NCBI GenBank assembly: GCA_013397435.1
Contig: VZRG01001495.1
Span: 62,001-126,000, forward strand
Origin: Erythrocercus mccallii
Lineage: Eukaryota; Chordata; Aves; Passeriformes; Dicruridae
Length of the DNA stretch: 64,000 bases
Direction: 5' to 3'
A program made the translations under genes and the position numbers. Position 1 is the stretch's first letter, and each line of letters opens with the position of its first letter. Of this stretch, positions 63,241-64,000 are shown piece after piece. A model generated the notes under the pieces. It was not told where the DNA came from. It made no database searches and saw only the letters and a list, made by a program, of their open reading frames with translations.

Positions 63241-63320
63241 GGCTATCTAACTGGTTTCGTGGCCATCTAACTGGTTTCAGGGCCATCTAACCAGTTTCAA
63301 GGCCATCTTGCTGGTTTTGT
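63241..63320 (+). repeat. Minisatellite, four 20-bp units
   Basis: Four consecutive 20-bp units follow GGCCATCTAACTGGTTTC plus two variable bases (GT, AG, AA, GT). The first unit has GGCTATC, the third CCAG for CTGG, and the fourth CTTGCTGGTTTT. A partial fifth (GGCTGTGC) may follow. It directly abuts the inner edge of the CR1 copy. Confidence 0.93.
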
Positions 63321-63950
63321 GGCTGTGCACTAAACTGCATGAGCAAAACAGACTAGTCCAAGCCCAGAGTCCTGATCCCAACAGGGAAGGGGGAACAGGA
63401 GGCTGAAGTGCTGGGAGCAGGAAAATAATAAAAGTGGGGAAGGGTGATGTTTGGCTGTTGCTAGTCTTCAACCCATCTGGAGCGTGTGCAGGGTCAGAAG
63501 GAAAGCAGCAGCACCCCTTGCTGAGTTGTAATAATTAATCATCTGTAGAAACTTGCCAGACACTGAGACTTTCTTAATAGTCAAGTTTGTATTTTTTTTT
63601 TTTAAATTAGTACAGTCCTTATTTCTGGGTAATGAAATTTGAGTACCAGTAAAACCACAAACTTTTCAAATGTATTTCCTGTATTTTAACAGTGGTGTGG
63701 TTCAACACATCATGTTTATATGCTCTGGCTATGCTTTTAAAAAAAGTAATTTAAAATGCACTGGGACCAATTAAAAAGAAATAAAGATGGCATTTAATGA
63801 CTCTAAGGAGATCAGTGCTTGTAAAGAGATTTACACTGGAGGCAATGCTATTCTGATGGAATACAGTTTGGAAAACACTGCTCATTTCTGCTTTGCTCTT
63901 TCCATCTTAAGTTGTTTAAAAGATTACCAGTAGTACCTGGCAGATTTGTT

Positions 63951-63980
63951 CCCCTCTTTTTTTTCCCCCCCCTTTTTTTC
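63951..63980 (+). repeat. Polypyrimidine tract
   Basis: The tract consists solely of C and T (CCCCTC, T8, C8, T7, C). It could form triplex DNA. The sequence after it does not encode the next SLC4A4 exon. Confidence 0.8.
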
Positions 63981-64000
63981 TTAAGTCCTAGACAATGTTT

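Larger units (their letters stand above)
42874..64000 (+). other. SLC4A4: SLC4A4 intron 3, 5' part (continues beyond the window)
   Basis: The intron starts with GTGAGT at 42,874 and is phase 1. No acceptor followed by the next expected residues (the SPAAERIRF region that begins the common cytosolic domain) is found before the window ends. The NBCe1-A-specific first exon, which in mammals lies in the corresponding intron, was also not recognised. The intron holds six CR1 fragments, small tandem repeats and otherwise plain non-coding sequence. Confidence 0.75.

Noticed and set aside
63951..64000. Polypyrimidine tract followed by TCCTAG as the exon 4 acceptor
   Set aside because: The bases after the AG do not encode the expected start of the common SLC4A4 domain.
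1..64000. CRISPR arrays, tRNA/rRNA genes, endogenous retroviral genes, operons
   Set aside because: No spaced direct repeats, cloverleaf boxes, reverse-transcriptase motifs in the open frames, or paired LTRs were recognised by eye.

Overview
This is vertebrate nuclear DNA, almost certainly from a bird. Two short coding exons with consensus splice sites are recognisable, embedded in long introns, and at least fourteen CR1 LINE 3'-end fragments (the dominant interspersed repeat of birds and other sauropsids) are scattered through it. There is no bacterial, viral or organellar gene organisation. The species cannot be fixed from the sequence alone.

The only gene I can support is the 5' end of SLC4A4, on the + strand. 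It encodes the electrogenic Na+/HCO3- cotransporter NBCe1. The layout is: upstream flank with no recognised gene (1 to about 10,800); a CpG-island promoter with a GC box, a G-quadruplex-prone tract and a TTTAAA box (about 10,815-11,510); non-coding exon 1 ending at 11,478; intron 1 of about 18.7 kb; exon 2 (30,227-30,300) with the NBCe1-B/C start codon one base after the splice acceptor; intron 2 of about 12.4 kb; exon 3 (42,694-42,873); and the first 21 kb or more of intron 3, running off the window. Exons 2 and 3 together encode 84 complete residues plus one base. This matches the 85-residue N-terminus specific to NBCe1-B/C, which carries autoinhibition and the IRBIT/PIP2/kinase control of the transporter. 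The anion-transport domain exons and the alternative first exon of NBCe1-A are not seen here.

Points worth a second look are: a proline at position 49, where human NBCe1-B has the PKA-target threonine; a three-codon upstream ORF in a perfect Kozak context in exon 1; a strong G4 tract just upstream of the core promoter; a small CpG cluster 0.4 kb upstream of exon 2 with an in-frame upstream ATG; a CR1 copy ending about 87 bp before the exon 3 acceptor; an 18-bp-stem hairpin in intron 2; and a 20-bp minisatellite abutting a CR1 copy. I found no convincing evidence of a wholly new biological system. Most long open frames here are chance frames in introns, CpG-rich DNA or CR1 copies.
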